A DNA stretch of 64,000 bases, taken from NCBI GenBank assembly GCA_035452965.1, contig DAOTCE010000015.1, positions 48,979 through 112,978 on the forward strand, given 5' to 3'. Below the pieces are notes generated by a model. That model made no database searches and had not been told where the DNA came from. It was given only the letters and a program-made list of their open reading frames with translations. A program made the translations under genes and the position numbers. Numbering within the stretch: position 1 is the stretch's first letter; each line of letters begins with the position of its first letter. The DNA comes from Candidatus Paceibacterota bacterium. Lineage in GTDB: Bacteria > Verrucomicrobiota > Verrucomicrobiia > Limisphaerales > UBA8199. Shown piece by piece: positions 17,173-26,868 of the stretch.

Positions 17173-19368
17173 GTGAGTGAATTTAACCTCGTCCGGAAAT
17201 CGAGTCTCGCGGGTTGTCTCCTGCTGTACCTGGGGGCGCTGTGTTTTCAGATGCGCGGCGCCACAAACGACGACTTCTCAAATGCACAGAACCTCACCGG
17301 CGCCAGCGGCACGACAACCGGGGACAACATCGGAGCCACCAAAGCACCGGGCGAACCGGATCACGCTGACAACAGTGGCGGCAGTTCTGTGTGGTACAAC
17401 TGGACCGCGCCGAGCGACGGCTCGTTCTTCTTCAGCACCTTCGGGAGCGAGATCGACACCGTGCTGGCCGTTTATACGGGCAACACGGTGAACAATCTGA
17501 CGCCGGTTGCCAGCAATGGTGATGCAAACTTCGACCTCACCAGCATCGTGAGTTTCCTGGCAACGAGCGGCACTACCTATCGGGTGGCCATTGACGGATA
17601 TGACGGGGAGAGCGGGGCGCTGGTCCTGGACTGGGGACCAGAAGTTCCCCCTGCCAACGACAACTTCGCCGACGCGCTGCTCATCAGCGGGACCGCCGGC
17701 AGTGTGGCCGCGACCAATGCTGGCGCGAGCATGGAAACCGGCGAACCCGACCATGCGGGGGCCCCCGGGGGGCGATCCGTGTGGTTTCAGTGGACGGCGA
17801 CCACCACGAATGAGATGTCCATGACCACCGCGGGCAGCGATTTCGACACCACGCTGGCCGTATATACAGGCACAAGCGTGGATGCGCTGGCGGAGGTGGC
17901 AAGCAATGATGCCTTTGAGGAGGATGGCACGAGCGTCGTCATCTTTCTTCCCTCGGCGGGAACGACGTATCGCATCGCGGTGGATGGCTTCCCGGGCGCG
18001 ATGGGAACGGTGATGTTGAATTGGGGGCCGTACGATAATGGCGCTGAGCCCGCGCTCAAGGTTAGTTTCTCGCCGCTGCGGCATTTCACGAATGACACGG
18101 ACGGCTTTTGGCCGCAGGCCCCATTAATTGGATTCGGAGACCGGCTTTACGGTACGACACCCACCGATGTTACGGGCGACGGAACTGTTTTCGCGCTCAA
18201 CACGGATGGCACCGGATTCACGGTGCTGAAGGCATTTGCCAGCGGCGCGGACGGAGGCGCGCCACACGCCGGATTGATTGCGTCCGGAGAGACGTTGTAC
18301 GGAACGGTCTCCGCCGGCGGTGCTGGTCTCCGGGGCGCGGTGTTTGCCATCAATACGAATGGCACAGGGTTTGACCTTCTGCACAGCTTTCCACCCACTT
18401 CCGGTCCGCTGTCCACCAATGCCGATGGGGCGCGTCCGGAAGCCGAACTGGTTCTATCGGGAGACACTCTCTACGGCGTGGCGCGATACGGCGGCAACTC
18501 TGGCGCAGGAACCGTCTTCTCCCTGAAGACCAATGGAACAGCCTTCACAACGCTGCATCACTTTCCTGAAGTCCTTGGCGAGTCCGAATCCAACAGCGAG
18601 GGCGCGAATCCGGTGGGCAGCCTCGTGATCAGGGGAGACACTTTGTACGGGGCGGCCGTCACTGGCGGCAATCTGGGCTATGGAACAGTGTTTGCGCTCA
18701 AGACCAACGGCACGGGCTTTGGAACGCTGCGCCATTTCGACGGGACGGATGGACTGTTTCCCCGGGCCTTGATCCTGGCGGGAGACATTTTGTATGGAAC
18801 CGCCACTGACACCTTGTTTGCGATGAATACCAACGGCACTGGCTTTAGCAACCTGGCGAGCTTTGCCGCACCGAGCCGAGGTTCTCCTGACGGTCCCATC
18901 GTATTGTCCGGTGACCGGATTTATGGGTCCACTTACCATGGTGGCATGGCGGGTATAGGCGCGATTTACTCCGTTCGCACCAATGGCGCCGGCTTTGTCT
19001 TGCTGCATCAGTTTCCGCCGACGGCTGGTCCGTCCTCAACCAATAGTCAGGGTGCGTTTCCGCGTGGGCTGAGCCTGTTCGGGAACGCGCTCTATGGGGC
19101 CGTGGAAGGCGGCGGAATATGGGGTTATGGCACCGTGTTTCGCCTGGCGTTCCCTCCGCCCATGCTCGACATGGTCGCGGATGGCGCCAATGCCCTGCTT
19201 AGATGGCCAGCCTCTCCCGGCGGGTTCAACCTCCAAACCGCCACAAGTCTCGAGGCTCCAGTAAGCTGGAGCACCAATGGTGGGGTGACGGCTGTCGTCA
19301 ATGGGCAGAATCTCGTGACCAATCCCGCCACTGGCACACAGAGGTTTTACCGCCTCAAATTGCAGTGA
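17173..19368 (+). CDS. secreted GloVer-repeat (TIGR03803-type) protein
   Basis: 731 residues from a GTG, with an N-terminal signal (SLAGCLLLYLGALCF). Residues ~32-290 hold two pre-peptidase-like jelly-roll repeats, each starting with NDDF/NDNFA, passing through GEPDHA and SVWYxWTAP, and ending with TYRVAIDG and a LDWGP-like strand. Residues ~300-650 are about nine ~40-residue repeats of the G-x-L-Y-G-T ... G-G ... G-x-V-F-x-L-x-T-N-G-T-G-F type, the GloVer tandem repeat seen largely in Verrucomicrobiota. The last ~65 residues (LLRWPASPGGFNLQTATSLE ... FYRLKLQ) match the C-termini of the two secreted proteins at 59-63 kb. Probably an extracellular beta-propeller-like binding protein; its ligand is unknown. 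Confidence 0.8.
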   Translation: MSEFNLVRKSSLAGCLLLYLGALCFQMRGATNDDFSNAQNLTGASGTTTGDNIGATKAPGEPDHADNSGGSSVWYNWTAPSDGSFFFSTFGSEIDTVLAVYTGNTVNNLTPVASNGDANFDLTSIVSFLATSGTTYRVAIDGYDGESGALVLDWGPEVPPANDNFADALLISGTAGSVAATNAGASMETGEPDHAGAPGGRSVWFQWTATTTNEMSMTTAGSDFDTTLAVYTGTSVDALAEVASNDAFEEDGTSVVIFLPSAGTTYRIAVDGFPGAMGTVMLNWGPYDNGAEPALKVSFSPLRHFTNDTDGFWPQAPLIGFGDRLYGTTPTDVTGDGTVFALNTDGTGFTVLKAFASGADGGAPHAGLIASGETLYGTVSAGGAGLRGAVFAINTNGTGFDLLHSFPPTSGPLSTNADGARPEAELVLSGDTLYGVARYGGNSGAGTVFSLKTNGTAFTTLHHFPEVLGESESNSEGANPVGSLVIRGDTLYGAAVTGGNLGYGTVFALKTNGTGFGTLRHFDGTDGLFPRALILAGDILYGTATDTLFAMNTNGTGFSNLASFAAPSRGSPDGPIVLSGDRIYGSTYHGGMAGIGAIYSVRTNGAGFVLLHQFPPTAGPSSTNSQGAFPRGLSLFGNALYGAVEGGGIWGYGTVFRLAFPPPMLDMVADGANALLRWPASPGGFNLQTATSLEAPVSWSTNGGVTAVVNGQNLVTNPATGTQRFYRLKLQ

Positions 19369-19754
19369 CTCCACAGACTGGCCGGAGGTGCGGTGTCCTG
19401 CTGCTGCGTCTGGGTTGCCTCTTCTTCACTATAATTGGTAGTGCGGGGATGTGCGAAGAGTGATCTAACTGTGATTCTGACTTGCGCCGAGCCAGCCGGA
19501 TACAACACCGCCGAGGCATTGCCTAAGTTCAAAAAGGTGGGTAAACCAGAATGGTGCTCAGTTAAGGCGTAGATTACTCGACAATAGGCGCCTGTAAGAG
19601 GCGAGCGAACCGAAGCGGCAGCTGCCTCCAAATAGAAAAAACTCCTTGCGCAGATTCGGGCGCAATAGGGGTTGTGGTACTGGGGGTTTTCGGGTTTGCT
19701 GGTGGGGGCGTGCACCGGAAGGTGCCACCCAGGCGAGAGTCGAAAGAGAGCACT
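19369..19754. other. 386-bp intergenic region upstream of the second GH106 gene
   Basis: No gene is supported. It contains the second copy of the 35-bp repeat (19612-19646). GAAAGAGAG at 19741-19749 acts as the ribosome-binding site for the GH106 gene and decides its start. Confidence 0.5.
19612..19646. repeat. 35-bp dispersed repeat, copy 2
   Basis: 32 of 35 bases match 16741-16775. This copy includes the perfect decamer palindrome GGCAGCTGCC. It lies 109 bp before the GH106 start. Confidence 0.65.
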
Positions 19755-22700
19755 ATGCGAAACAGGATCACCCCCGTAAATCTGTGGCTGACCATATCCA
19801 CCATGGCCAGCCTTTTTTTGACCGCGAACCTTGACGCTGCGGCAAGCGACCTTGCCCGGGGCTTCGCTTCGCCGCCTCAGTCCGCCAAGCCGTGGGTCTA
19901 TTGGTTCTGGTTGGATGGAAATATCACACGCGAGGGAATCACCGCCGACCTGGAGGCCATGCGGCGGGTGGGGATTGGCGGGGTGCTGATCATGGAAGTG
20001 GACCAGGGAGCGCCCCCAGGGCCCGCGCGGTTTGCCAGCCCACAGTGGCGCGAGCTCTTCAAGTTCATGCTCACCGAGGCCAAACGACTGGGCCTGGAAG
20101 TCAACATGAACAACGACGCCGGCTGGTGCGGGAGCGGCGGGCCGTGGATTCCGCCCGCGCTGGCCATGCAGAAAGTGGTGTGGACGACCACCAACCTGGA
20201 TGGGCCGCGCCGGTTCGAGGGGGTGCTCCCGGAACCGCAAAGAGTGGCGAATTACTATGAGGACATCGCCGTGCTGGCCTTCCCAACTCCAGCGGAGTAT
20301 CAGATCGAGAACATCCAGGCCAAGGCGGCGTTCATCCGTCAGGAAGTGCCGTTCAGGAAGTTGTCGGAGCCACTCCCGGTGGAGAAGACCATTGCTCGCG
20401 GCGGCAGCCGCGAGTTGACGGCGCAGATGGGCAAAGATGGCCGGCTGGCGTGGGATGTGCCGCCTGGCAAGTGGACGGTGCTACGCTTAGGCCATACCCC
20501 GACCGGCAAAGATAATCATCCCGCGCCGCTTGATGGCCGGGGACTGGAGTGTGACAAGCTGAGCCGCAAAGCGGCGGACGCCATGTTCGAGGGACTGATG
20601 GGCAAGCTTATCGCGGATTCCAAGGCGCTGGCGGGCAAGACGCTGGTGGCGACGCACATTGATAGCTGGGAGGTGGGATCGCAGAACTGGACCCTGGCCT
20701 TCCGCGAGGAGTTCAAGCGGTTGCGCGGCTACGACCCATTGCCCTTCCTGCCGGTGATGACGGGGCGCGTAGTGGAGAGCCTGGAAGTATCCGAGCGGTT
20801 CCTGTGGGACCTGCGCCAGACCATTTCAGAGTTGGTGGTGGCGAACTACGCGGGGCGGTTTCGCGAGCTGGCGCACGAACACGGGTTGCGGCTCTCCATC
20901 GAGGCATACGATGGCTGCTGCGACGACATGACCTACGCCGGCCAGGCCGATGAACCGATGGGCGAATTTTGGTCATGGACTTTTGGCAGCGGCGCGGATT
21001 GGTGCACCGAGATGGCCTCTGCAGCACACATTTACGGAAAGCCCATTCTGGGCGCCGAAGCGTTCACGGCAACGGACAAAGAGAAGTGGCTCGGGCATCC
21101 AGGCGGCATCAAGGCGCTGGGCGACTGGGCATTCTGCGAAGGAATCAACCGGTTTGTGTTCCACCGCTATGCGTTACAGCCGTGGCGGGATGTGAAGCCC
21201 GGCATGTCTATGGGGCCGTGGGGGCTGCATTACGAGCGCACGACGACCTGGTGGGAACAGTCCACAGCCTGGCACGAGTATTTGTCCCGCTGTCAGTACT
21301 TGCTCCAGCAGGGGCAATTCATTGCGGATGTCTGCTACCTGTCGCCGGAAGCGTCGCCCTATCGCTTCCGCGCTCCGCCGACGCCCGGGAACCCGTCGCA
21401 TCGGCCTGCCTACAACTTCGACGGCTGCACCCCTGAGGCAGTGCTGACACGTATGAAAGTGAAGGGCGGACGGCTCGTTTTGCCCAGTGGCATGAGCTAC
21501 CGCGTGCTTGTCCTGCCCGAGGTGGAAACGATGACTCCCAAACTGCTGCGCAAAGTCAGGGATCTAGTCGAAGCAGGCGCGACAGTCGTTGGGCCAGCCC
21601 CGTTGAGGTCGCCCAGCCTCTCGAACTTTCCGCAGTGCGACGAGGAAATCGCGACGCTCACGCGCGAGCTTTGGGGCGGCGGGGCAGGGGAGGGGACCAG
21701 CTTGTTCGGGCGGGGCCGAGTGATTTGGCCCATTGAGCAAAGGGAACAAGAGCCGCAGGACATGCCAGCCCGACTTGGGTCGGCCAAGTGGATCTGGTTT
21801 AAGGAAGGCAATCCGGCCGCAGCGGTGCCCGCCGGCCGACGCTACTTCCGTCGAGTGCTAAACCTGGAAGCGGCGGCAGAGGTTGAATCCGCACCAATGG
21901 TGATGACCGCCGACAATGAATTCGAGCTTTGGGTCAACGGTCGTCGTGCCGGAGGAGGAGCAGACTTCAATCATACCTTTGCAATGGACTGCGCGCGCCT
22001 ACTTGTGCCGGGTTCGAACTTGCTGGCGGTGGCGGCCGTAAACGGCGCGGATGCACCCAATCCCGCGGCATTGATTGGCAACCTGATTATCAAGTATCGC
22101 AGTGGCCGCACCATCCAGGTGCCCACCGACGGCAAATGGGAGTCGGCCAGGACGGTCCAGGGCGACTGGCGCGGCGACGTGCAGGCCCCCGGAGCCTGGG
22201 AACCGGCGCTGGAAGTCGGGGCGCTGGGGATGGCGCCTTGGGGAGACGTCACGGCACAGGCGCAGGCGCCGTACCCGAGCGCGGAGGCAACTGCGGTCCT
22301 GCTGCGCAAACTGGGCGTGCCGCCGGACTTTGATTACGCGACCCAGAGCACGGAGCGGAGCCTGCGCTACATCCACAAGCGGCTTGGCAAGACAGACCTC
22401 TATTTCGTGGCCAACGAGAAGCCGCACCCCGAGGCAGCGGTGTGCAGCTTCCGCGTTCAAGGCAAACGGCCAGAGCTATGGTGGCCGGACAGCGGGAAGA
22501 TCGAACAGTCGGCGGTGTATGACGAGACAGGCGGCTGCGTGCGGATGCCGATTCATTTTGACGCAAGCGGCTCGGTCTTCGTGATGTTCCGCCCGGGCGG
22601 CGACCTGGAGCGGGACCGGATCATAGCCGTGGAGCGAAACGGTGAAGCACTGGTTGACTTACGTAAGCAAGAACTGTCGGCGCCTGTGTTGGAAGAGGCC

Positions 22701-23399
22701 GTAATTGGGTTGGTTCGCGGCAAGGCGGGCACCGTGCAGGCGGACGTTCGTAAGCCGGGCAAATATGCATTGGTTTCCGCAGATGGATCCCGGCGGGAGT
22801 TCGAAGCCGACACCTTACCCGAGCCGTTAGAGATCACCGGCCCTTGGCAGGTGCGGTTCGCGCCCGGAGGCGGAGCGCCAGCGCAAGTCACGCTTGACCG
22901 GCTGATCTCCTGGAGCCAACACGGGGATTCGGGCGTGAGATACTTTTCGGGCACGGCGACTTACCATAGGACTTTTGACCTGCCAACGGGGTTCGCAGCA
23001 CGGCACCGGCGGTTATGCTTGGATCTTGGCCGAGTTGAAGTGATGGCGGAGGTGAAGCTCAATGGCAAGAATCTCGGCATCCTCTGGAAGCAGCCGTATT
23101 GTGTGGACGTGACCGACACGGTGAAGCCGGGGCAGAACAAGTTGGAGCTGGCGGTCGTCAATCTCTGGCCCAACCGGCAAATCGGCGACGAGCGACTGCC
23201 CGAGGACAGCGAGCGCAATCCAAACGGCACCCTCAAGCAATGGCCGCAATGGCTGCTCGACGGCAAGCCGAGCCCGACCGGGCGCCACACGTTCACAAGC
23301 TGGCGCCTGTGGCAGCGAGATTCCCCGCTGGTCGAGTCTGGCCTGCTCGGGCCCGTGACGTTGCGGCCAGCAGAGCGGGTGATGCTTTCACCCAAGTGA
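19755..23399 (+). CDS. GH106-type glycoside hydrolase (alpha-L-rhamnosidase candidate), second copy
   Basis: About 1,214 residues from the ATG at 19755, which has a GAAAGAGAG Shine-Dalgarno and begins a signal peptide (MRNRITPVNLWLTISTM ... LTANLDAAA). A further upstream ATG at 19674 lacks both. The N-terminal block (LARGFASPPQSAKPWVYWFW) and barrel markers (THIDSWEVGSQNW, EFKRLRGYDPLPFLPVMTGR) align well with the first copy at 299-3697. It lacks that protein's discoidin insert but carries a different beta-sandwich insert around residues 700-830 (AKWIWFKEG ... RRYFRRVLNL ... FELWVNGRRAGGG). The C-terminal jelly-roll is shared (TYHRTFDLP, VKLNGKNLGILWKQPY). The different accessory domains suggest complementary substrates or linkages. 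Confidence 0.85.
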   Translation: MRNRITPVNLWLTISTMASLFLTANLDAAASDLARGFASPPQSAKPWVYWFWLDGNITREGITADLEAMRRVGIGGVLIMEVDQGAPPGPARFASPQWRELFKFMLTEAKRLGLEVNMNNDAGWCGSGGPWIPPALAMQKVVWTTTNLDGPRRFEGVLPEPQRVANYYEDIAVLAFPTPAEYQIENIQAKAAFIRQEVPFRKLSEPLPVEKTIARGGSRELTAQMGKDGRLAWDVPPGKWTVLRLGHTPTGKDNHPAPLDGRGLECDKLSRKAADAMFEGLMGKLIADSKALAGKTLVATHIDSWEVGSQNWTLAFREEFKRLRGYDPLPFLPVMTGRVVESLEVSERFLWDLRQTISELVVANYAGRFRELAHEHGLRLSIEAYDGCCDDMTYAGQADEPMGEFWSWTFGSGADWCTEMASAAHIYGKPILGAEAFTATDKEKWLGHPGGIKALGDWAFCEGINRFVFHRYALQPWRDVKPGMSMGPWGLHYERTTTWWEQSTAWHEYLSRCQYLLQQGQFIADVCYLSPEASPYRFRAPPTPGNPSHRPAYNFDGCTPEAVLTRMKVKGGRLVLPSGMSYRVLVLPEVETMTPKLLRKVRDLVEAGATVVGPAPLRSPSLSNFPQCDEEIATLTRELWGGGAGEGTSLFGRGRVIWPIEQREQEPQDMPARLGSAKWIWFKEGNPAAAVPAGRRYFRRVLNLEAAAEVESAPMVMTADNEFELWVNGRRAGGGADFNHTFAMDCARLLVPGSNLLAVAAVNGADAPNPAALIGNLIIKYRSGRTIQVPTDGKWESARTVQGDWRGDVQAPGAWEPALEVGALGMAPWGDVTAQAQAPYPSAEATAVLLRKLGVPPDFDYATQSTERSLRYIHKRLGKTDLYFVANEKPHPEAAVCSFRVQGKRPELWWPDSGKIEQSAVYDETGGCVRMPIHFDASGSVFVMFRPGGDLERDRIIAVERNGEALVDLRKQELSAPVLEEAVIGLVRGKAGTVQADVRKPGKYALVSADGSRREFEADTLPEPLEITGPWQVRFAPGGGAPAQVTLDRLISWSQHGDSGVRYFSGTATYHRTFDLPTGFAARHRRLCLDLGRVEVMAEVKLNGKNLGILWKQPYCVDVTDTVKPGQNKLELAVVNLWPNRQIGDERLPEDSERNPNGTLKQWPQWLLDGKPSPTGRHTFTSWRLWQRDSPLVESGLLGPVTLRPAERVMLSPK

Positions 23400-24122
23400 C
23401 AGGCAATTCCAATAGTGCCAGGTAGGCGCATTTGGCCCGAGAAACCGCCGACTGGCCACACTTGGCGACGCGACGCCAGGATTCTGGGCGCTAAGCACAA
23501 TTGAGGATGTCACGCCTCTGTAGGGTCGTAGGCTTCGTCCTGGAGGCTGCGAATGCAGCGTTTTTGAGCCATTAAGGCCCCGCCCCATCCTCCCGCGCTC
23601 CAGTGCTCCAGCCCCCTGTTCCTCGGCGAAATTGCCGTCCATGCGGAAAGTGGTGCCGTGTCCATTTTTGAGACAGTTGCGATTGTCAGCCCCGCCGCAG
23701 GAGATCGAAGTGCCGGGGCGACAACGGTGTGACCCCCGTGATACCCCGGTGTGTATCCCATGGGGATCGCTCCCCATGGGATACACACCGTAGTCCCACC
23801 GGATTGCCGCCGTTCCATCGCCATAGTTGGACTTGGCCTGCGGGGCCTCCGGCCTGGGGCACTTGTGGTGCCTGTGGTTAGGGCGGCAGTTGGTGGGCGC
23901 GGCCGGATGGACCCGGCTTGCGGCGCGTTTTTTGAGCCCACCTGCCTGGTTGAACCGTTCTAATCGAAACTGGCCAGGTTGGATTCGGCGCTACCGACAG
24001 GGAATGCTGTAGTGGATTGCCGAAATCACGCAGTTGGATACCAGAGTGGTAAGTAAATTGTAGGCTCGCAATGACCCAGAGCTGCGAGGTGCGCAGGAAA
24101 CAGCTCCCGGGGCGCAAGCACG
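23400..24122. other. 723-bp intergenic region carrying dispersed element copy B
   Basis: It lies between convergent genes. I see no gene. It includes a degraded accessory inverted repeat at 23658-23676 and the palindrome at 23747-23790. The sequence right of the palindrome (GTAGTCCCACCGGATTG and onward to about 23835) is homologous to the same side of copy C at 38689 onward. Confidence 0.55.
23747..23790. repeat. large perfect palindrome, dispersed element copy B
   Basis: Perfect 20-base arms (23747-23766 and 23771-23790) around the same TCGC loop as copy A, with the same core sequence. The outermost bases of copy A's arms are not paired here. Confidence 0.9.
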
Positions 24123-24923
24123 TCAGTTAGCCTGCCGGTCCACAGACGCCTCGGCCTCGGGTGCGGGCGGCTTGGGTTGCGAGGAGGGCGGGGGAGTGGT
24201 TCCGGTGGCGTTCGGCGCGGTGGTGTCGGCGCCTGCCATTTCTTCGGATAAAATGGTGATGGCAATACGGCGGTTGCGGGCGCGGCCTTCGGGGGTGCTG
24301 TTGTCAGCCACGGGCCGGAACTCGCCGTAACCGACCGCGCCAAGGCGGCGAGGGTCCACGCCCGCGTTTTCCGTCAGAGCACGGACGGCGGCAGTGGCGC
24401 GAGCGGTGGAGAGTTCCCAGTTGCTCGGGTAACGGCTGCGGGCGGTCGCTTTGATGGGGACGTTGTCGGTGTGGCCGATGACATGGACCTTGAGGTTGGG
24501 ATGCGCGGCGAGGATGGCGGCGACCTTGCGCAGGACCACGGCGCCGTCGGGTTTCAAATCGGCCTCGCCGGAGTCGAAGAGGATGCGGTCCAGGATGTTC
24601 ACGGTGAGCTTGCCCTGCAATTGGGAGATGGTGACATCCCTGGATTCGAGGGCGGCGCGCATTTCGTTTTCGAGGCTCTCGTGGGTGTGCAGGACGGCTT
24701 GCTTTTCCGCCTGGAGCTCCTCGATGCGAGCCTGGCTCTCGGCGAGTTGGCCCTTTAGGCCGGCCGCATCGGCCTCAGCCTTGGCGGTCGAGGTGCGGAG
24801 GGCCTCCAATTCGGCGCGAACACGTTCTACCTCGTGTTTCTTTTCCCAGGAGACCATGGCGAGCAAACCCAGCAGCAGGGCCACTGTGAGTCCACTTGCG
24901 ATCATCCAGGTCTCTTTGGGCAT
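24123..24923 (-). CDS. OmpA/MotB-type peptidoglycan-binding membrane protein
   Basis: 266 residues. A single N-terminal membrane anchor (residues ~8-26, IASGLTVALLLGLLAMVSW) is followed by a coiled coil of about 90 residues (VERVRAELEALRTSTAKAEA and onward), then the OmpA C-terminal domain at ~105-225. In it are FDSGEADLKPDG, VHVIGHTDNVP, NWELSTARATAAVRAL and GYGEFRPVADNSTPEGRARNRR, the peptidoglycan-binding Asp and Arg positions. A Pro/Ala/Thr-rich tail ends the protein. It should tether the inner membrane to peptidoglycan; MotB is the nearest flagellar relative but no motA is nearby. It lies 67 bp behind the ETF:quinone oxidoreductase gene on the same strand. Confidence 0.85.
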   Translation of the reverse strand: MPKETWMIASGLTVALLLGLLAMVSWEKKHEVERVRAELEALRTSTAKAEADAAGLKGQLAESQARIEELQAEKQAVLHTHESLENEMRAALESRDVTISQLQGKLTVNILDRILFDSGEADLKPDGAVVLRKVAAILAAHPNLKVHVIGHTDNVPIKATARSRYPSNWELSTARATAAVRALTENAGVDPRRLGAVGYGEFRPVADNSTPEGRARNRRIAITILSEEMAGADTTAPNATGTTPPPSSQPKPPAPEAEASVDRQAN

Positions 24924-24990
24924 ACGCGGTCAGTTCGGCGCCGAGTGTAGTCCGGCGCATGGGGCCCGAAAAGCCCATTCGAGAGGCGGA

Positions 24991-26868
24991 TTAGTTCTCG
25001 GCGGAGTGCAGCCCGCCGGTGCCGGCGCGGAAGGCGATATTCATGCGCTCCGGGTTGGCAGGGAGGGGTTGGGCACAGTTCCAGTAGCAGGCGCCGCAGT
25101 GGACGCACTTCTCGCGGTCGAAGGCGGGGACGCCGGCGGAGCCGGGGGAAATGGCCTGGCCGGAGCATAGCTCGATGCAGATCTTGGTGCCGCAGCGCTC
25201 ACAGAGCTCGGGGTAGAGGAAGACAACATGGTCGGCGTAACCGCTCGGGGCTTGGACCTTGCCCCCGAGCAGCAGGGCGTCCTGGTGCGACACGAGCAAC
25301 TGGCCGTCATATGGAATCGCCGGCCAGCCGCAACGTTGCATGAGCACGCCGTGCAAAGAGACTCCTTTGATAGCGCATTCTTTGCGGAGCTGCTGGATCT
25401 CGGCGGCTGAAACCCGCCCGCGAAAATACTCTTCCAGCGTGGGGATGCGCTTGTAAGGGGGGAGCGGCTCCCCGCGAAGGCTAAGACGGCCTTTGGTCAA
25501 GCCCGCCAGGGCCATGCCAATCATGCCGCGCACGACACCTTTCTGGAAGCCATCGCGGGAATGTTCGGCCACGCGAGCCTCGGCCTCAACCCAGCTTGCG
25601 CGGCGGCGTCGGACATAAGTCTCTTCGAGGTTTTGGCGGGTAAAGGGCTTCTTGCCTTTAAGCAGCTCAAGGACGCTTTCGGCCAGTTGCACGCCGGTGG
25701 TCCAGGCTTCGTCCACGCCGGAGCCGGTCAGGACATTGGTTGTGCCGGAGCCTTCCCCTACGCGGGCGTAGCCGTCGCCGACGAGTTGCGGCTCACCGCG
25801 TCGTCCGGATTCACCCAGGGTCTTGGCGCCCCACGAACGGAGCTTGCTGCCCTTGAGGTGTCGCCACAGATACGGATGGAGCATCCAGTGTTGCAGGTAG
25901 CGGTAGGCGGTGCGCATGGGGCTGTCGAACCAGGATGGCACGAAGATACCCAGGGAAGCGACGCGATCCGGATGGACGTAGAGGAAACCGAAAATCTCCG
26001 GCTCCGGGAATCCGAACGTGTGCAGGACGGTGCCGGGTTTGAGGGCGCAATCCGCCGGCAGGTCCACGACAAATTTCATGCCCACCGCCCAATCGCGCGC
26101 GTGGTGGTCTTCGGGCAGGCCCAATTGAGCGTCGAGCTGCTGGCCGATAGAGCCGGTGGGGCCGTCGCCGATCACGGTGAGCGCGGCGTGGATGTCCATG
26201 CCTGGCATGAAGCCGTCGCCCGGTTTGCCTTGCTTATCCACGCCCTGGTCGAGCAGGCGGACACCGGTGACCTTGTGATCCTCGACCAGCGCCTCGGATA
26301 TGGGTGTTCCGGGCCAGATTTGGACCGTGCCGGTGCTCTGGACCTGGGCGCCGACCCATTGCAGGAACTGGCCCATCGAGAGCACCAGCCCGCCGGTCTT
26401 GTGCAGGAAGGCGGGCGACCACGGAAGCTCGACGGCCTCGTGCTTCAGTGGCAGCAATCCGCTGAATGCCCGGAGGCAGGCATCGGCCCCGCGCAACGCC
26501 CAAGAGCGCCGGCTGGCACCGATGGGATCGAGCAGATAGACCACCTTCTCCTCCGCGACCGGGGCGGCCATGGGAATGTCCTTCGGGTCGAGATTGGGAA
26601 ACGAGGCCCGCAGCCCGCGTGCCCGCGTCACAATGCCGGAGACGCCAAAGCCGATGTCATCGGCGCGCTCGTAGCAGAGGATCTGAGGCGGCGCGCCAGG
26701 CATAACCGCGCTTTCAACCGCGGGCGTGCCATCCGGGTTGAGGAGTTGCTTCGAGAGCGTGGTGAGGAATCCGGCGGTGGCCGGGCCGAAACCAACGCAG
26801 ATGATATCCGCCTCCATGCGCTGGCGTTGGACCGCCTCAGCCCCAACTTCAGGAGTATCCGAGGTCAC
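24991..26868 (-). CDS. ETF:quinone oxidoreductase-like flavoprotein with C-terminal iron-sulfur domain
   Basis: About 625 residues from a GTG at 26868 that overlaps the stop of the acyl-CoA dehydrogenase gene (GTGA); the ATG at 26817 is an alternative. An N-terminal FAD-binding region (EADIICVGFGPATAGFL, in place of G-x-G-x-x-G) is followed by the ETF-QO/FixC-type body (FPEPEIFGFLYVHPDRV, LVGDGYARVG, LTGSGVDEAWTTG). The C-terminal ~75 residues have eight cysteines in two groups, CERCGTKICIELC and CVHCGACYWNC, and end GTGGLHSAEN like known ETF-QOs. ETF-QO passes electrons from ETF to the quinone pool at the membrane. Tight coupling to the dehydrogenase gene supports this role. Confidence 0.85.
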   Translation of the reverse strand: MTSDTPEVGAEAVQRQRMEADIICVGFGPATAGFLTTLSKQLLNPDGTPAVESAVMPGAPPQILCYERADDIGFGVSGIVTRARGLRASFPNLDPKDIPMAAPVAEEKVVYLLDPIGASRRSWALRGADACLRAFSGLLPLKHEAVELPWSPAFLHKTGGLVLSMGQFLQWVGAQVQSTGTVQIWPGTPISEALVEDHKVTGVRLLDQGVDKQGKPGDGFMPGMDIHAALTVIGDGPTGSIGQQLDAQLGLPEDHHARDWAVGMKFVVDLPADCALKPGTVLHTFGFPEPEIFGFLYVHPDRVASLGIFVPSWFDSPMRTAYRYLQHWMLHPYLWRHLKGSKLRSWGAKTLGESGRRGEPQLVGDGYARVGEGSGTTNVLTGSGVDEAWTTGVQLAESVLELLKGKKPFTRQNLEETYVRRRRASWVEAEARVAEHSRDGFQKGVVRGMIGMALAGLTKGRLSLRGEPLPPYKRIPTLEEYFRGRVSAAEIQQLRKECAIKGVSLHGVLMQRCGWPAIPYDGQLLVSHQDALLLGGKVQAPSGYADHVVFLYPELCERCGTKICIELCSGQAISPGSAGVPAFDREKCVHCGACYWNCAQPLPANPERMNIAFRAGTGGLHSAEN

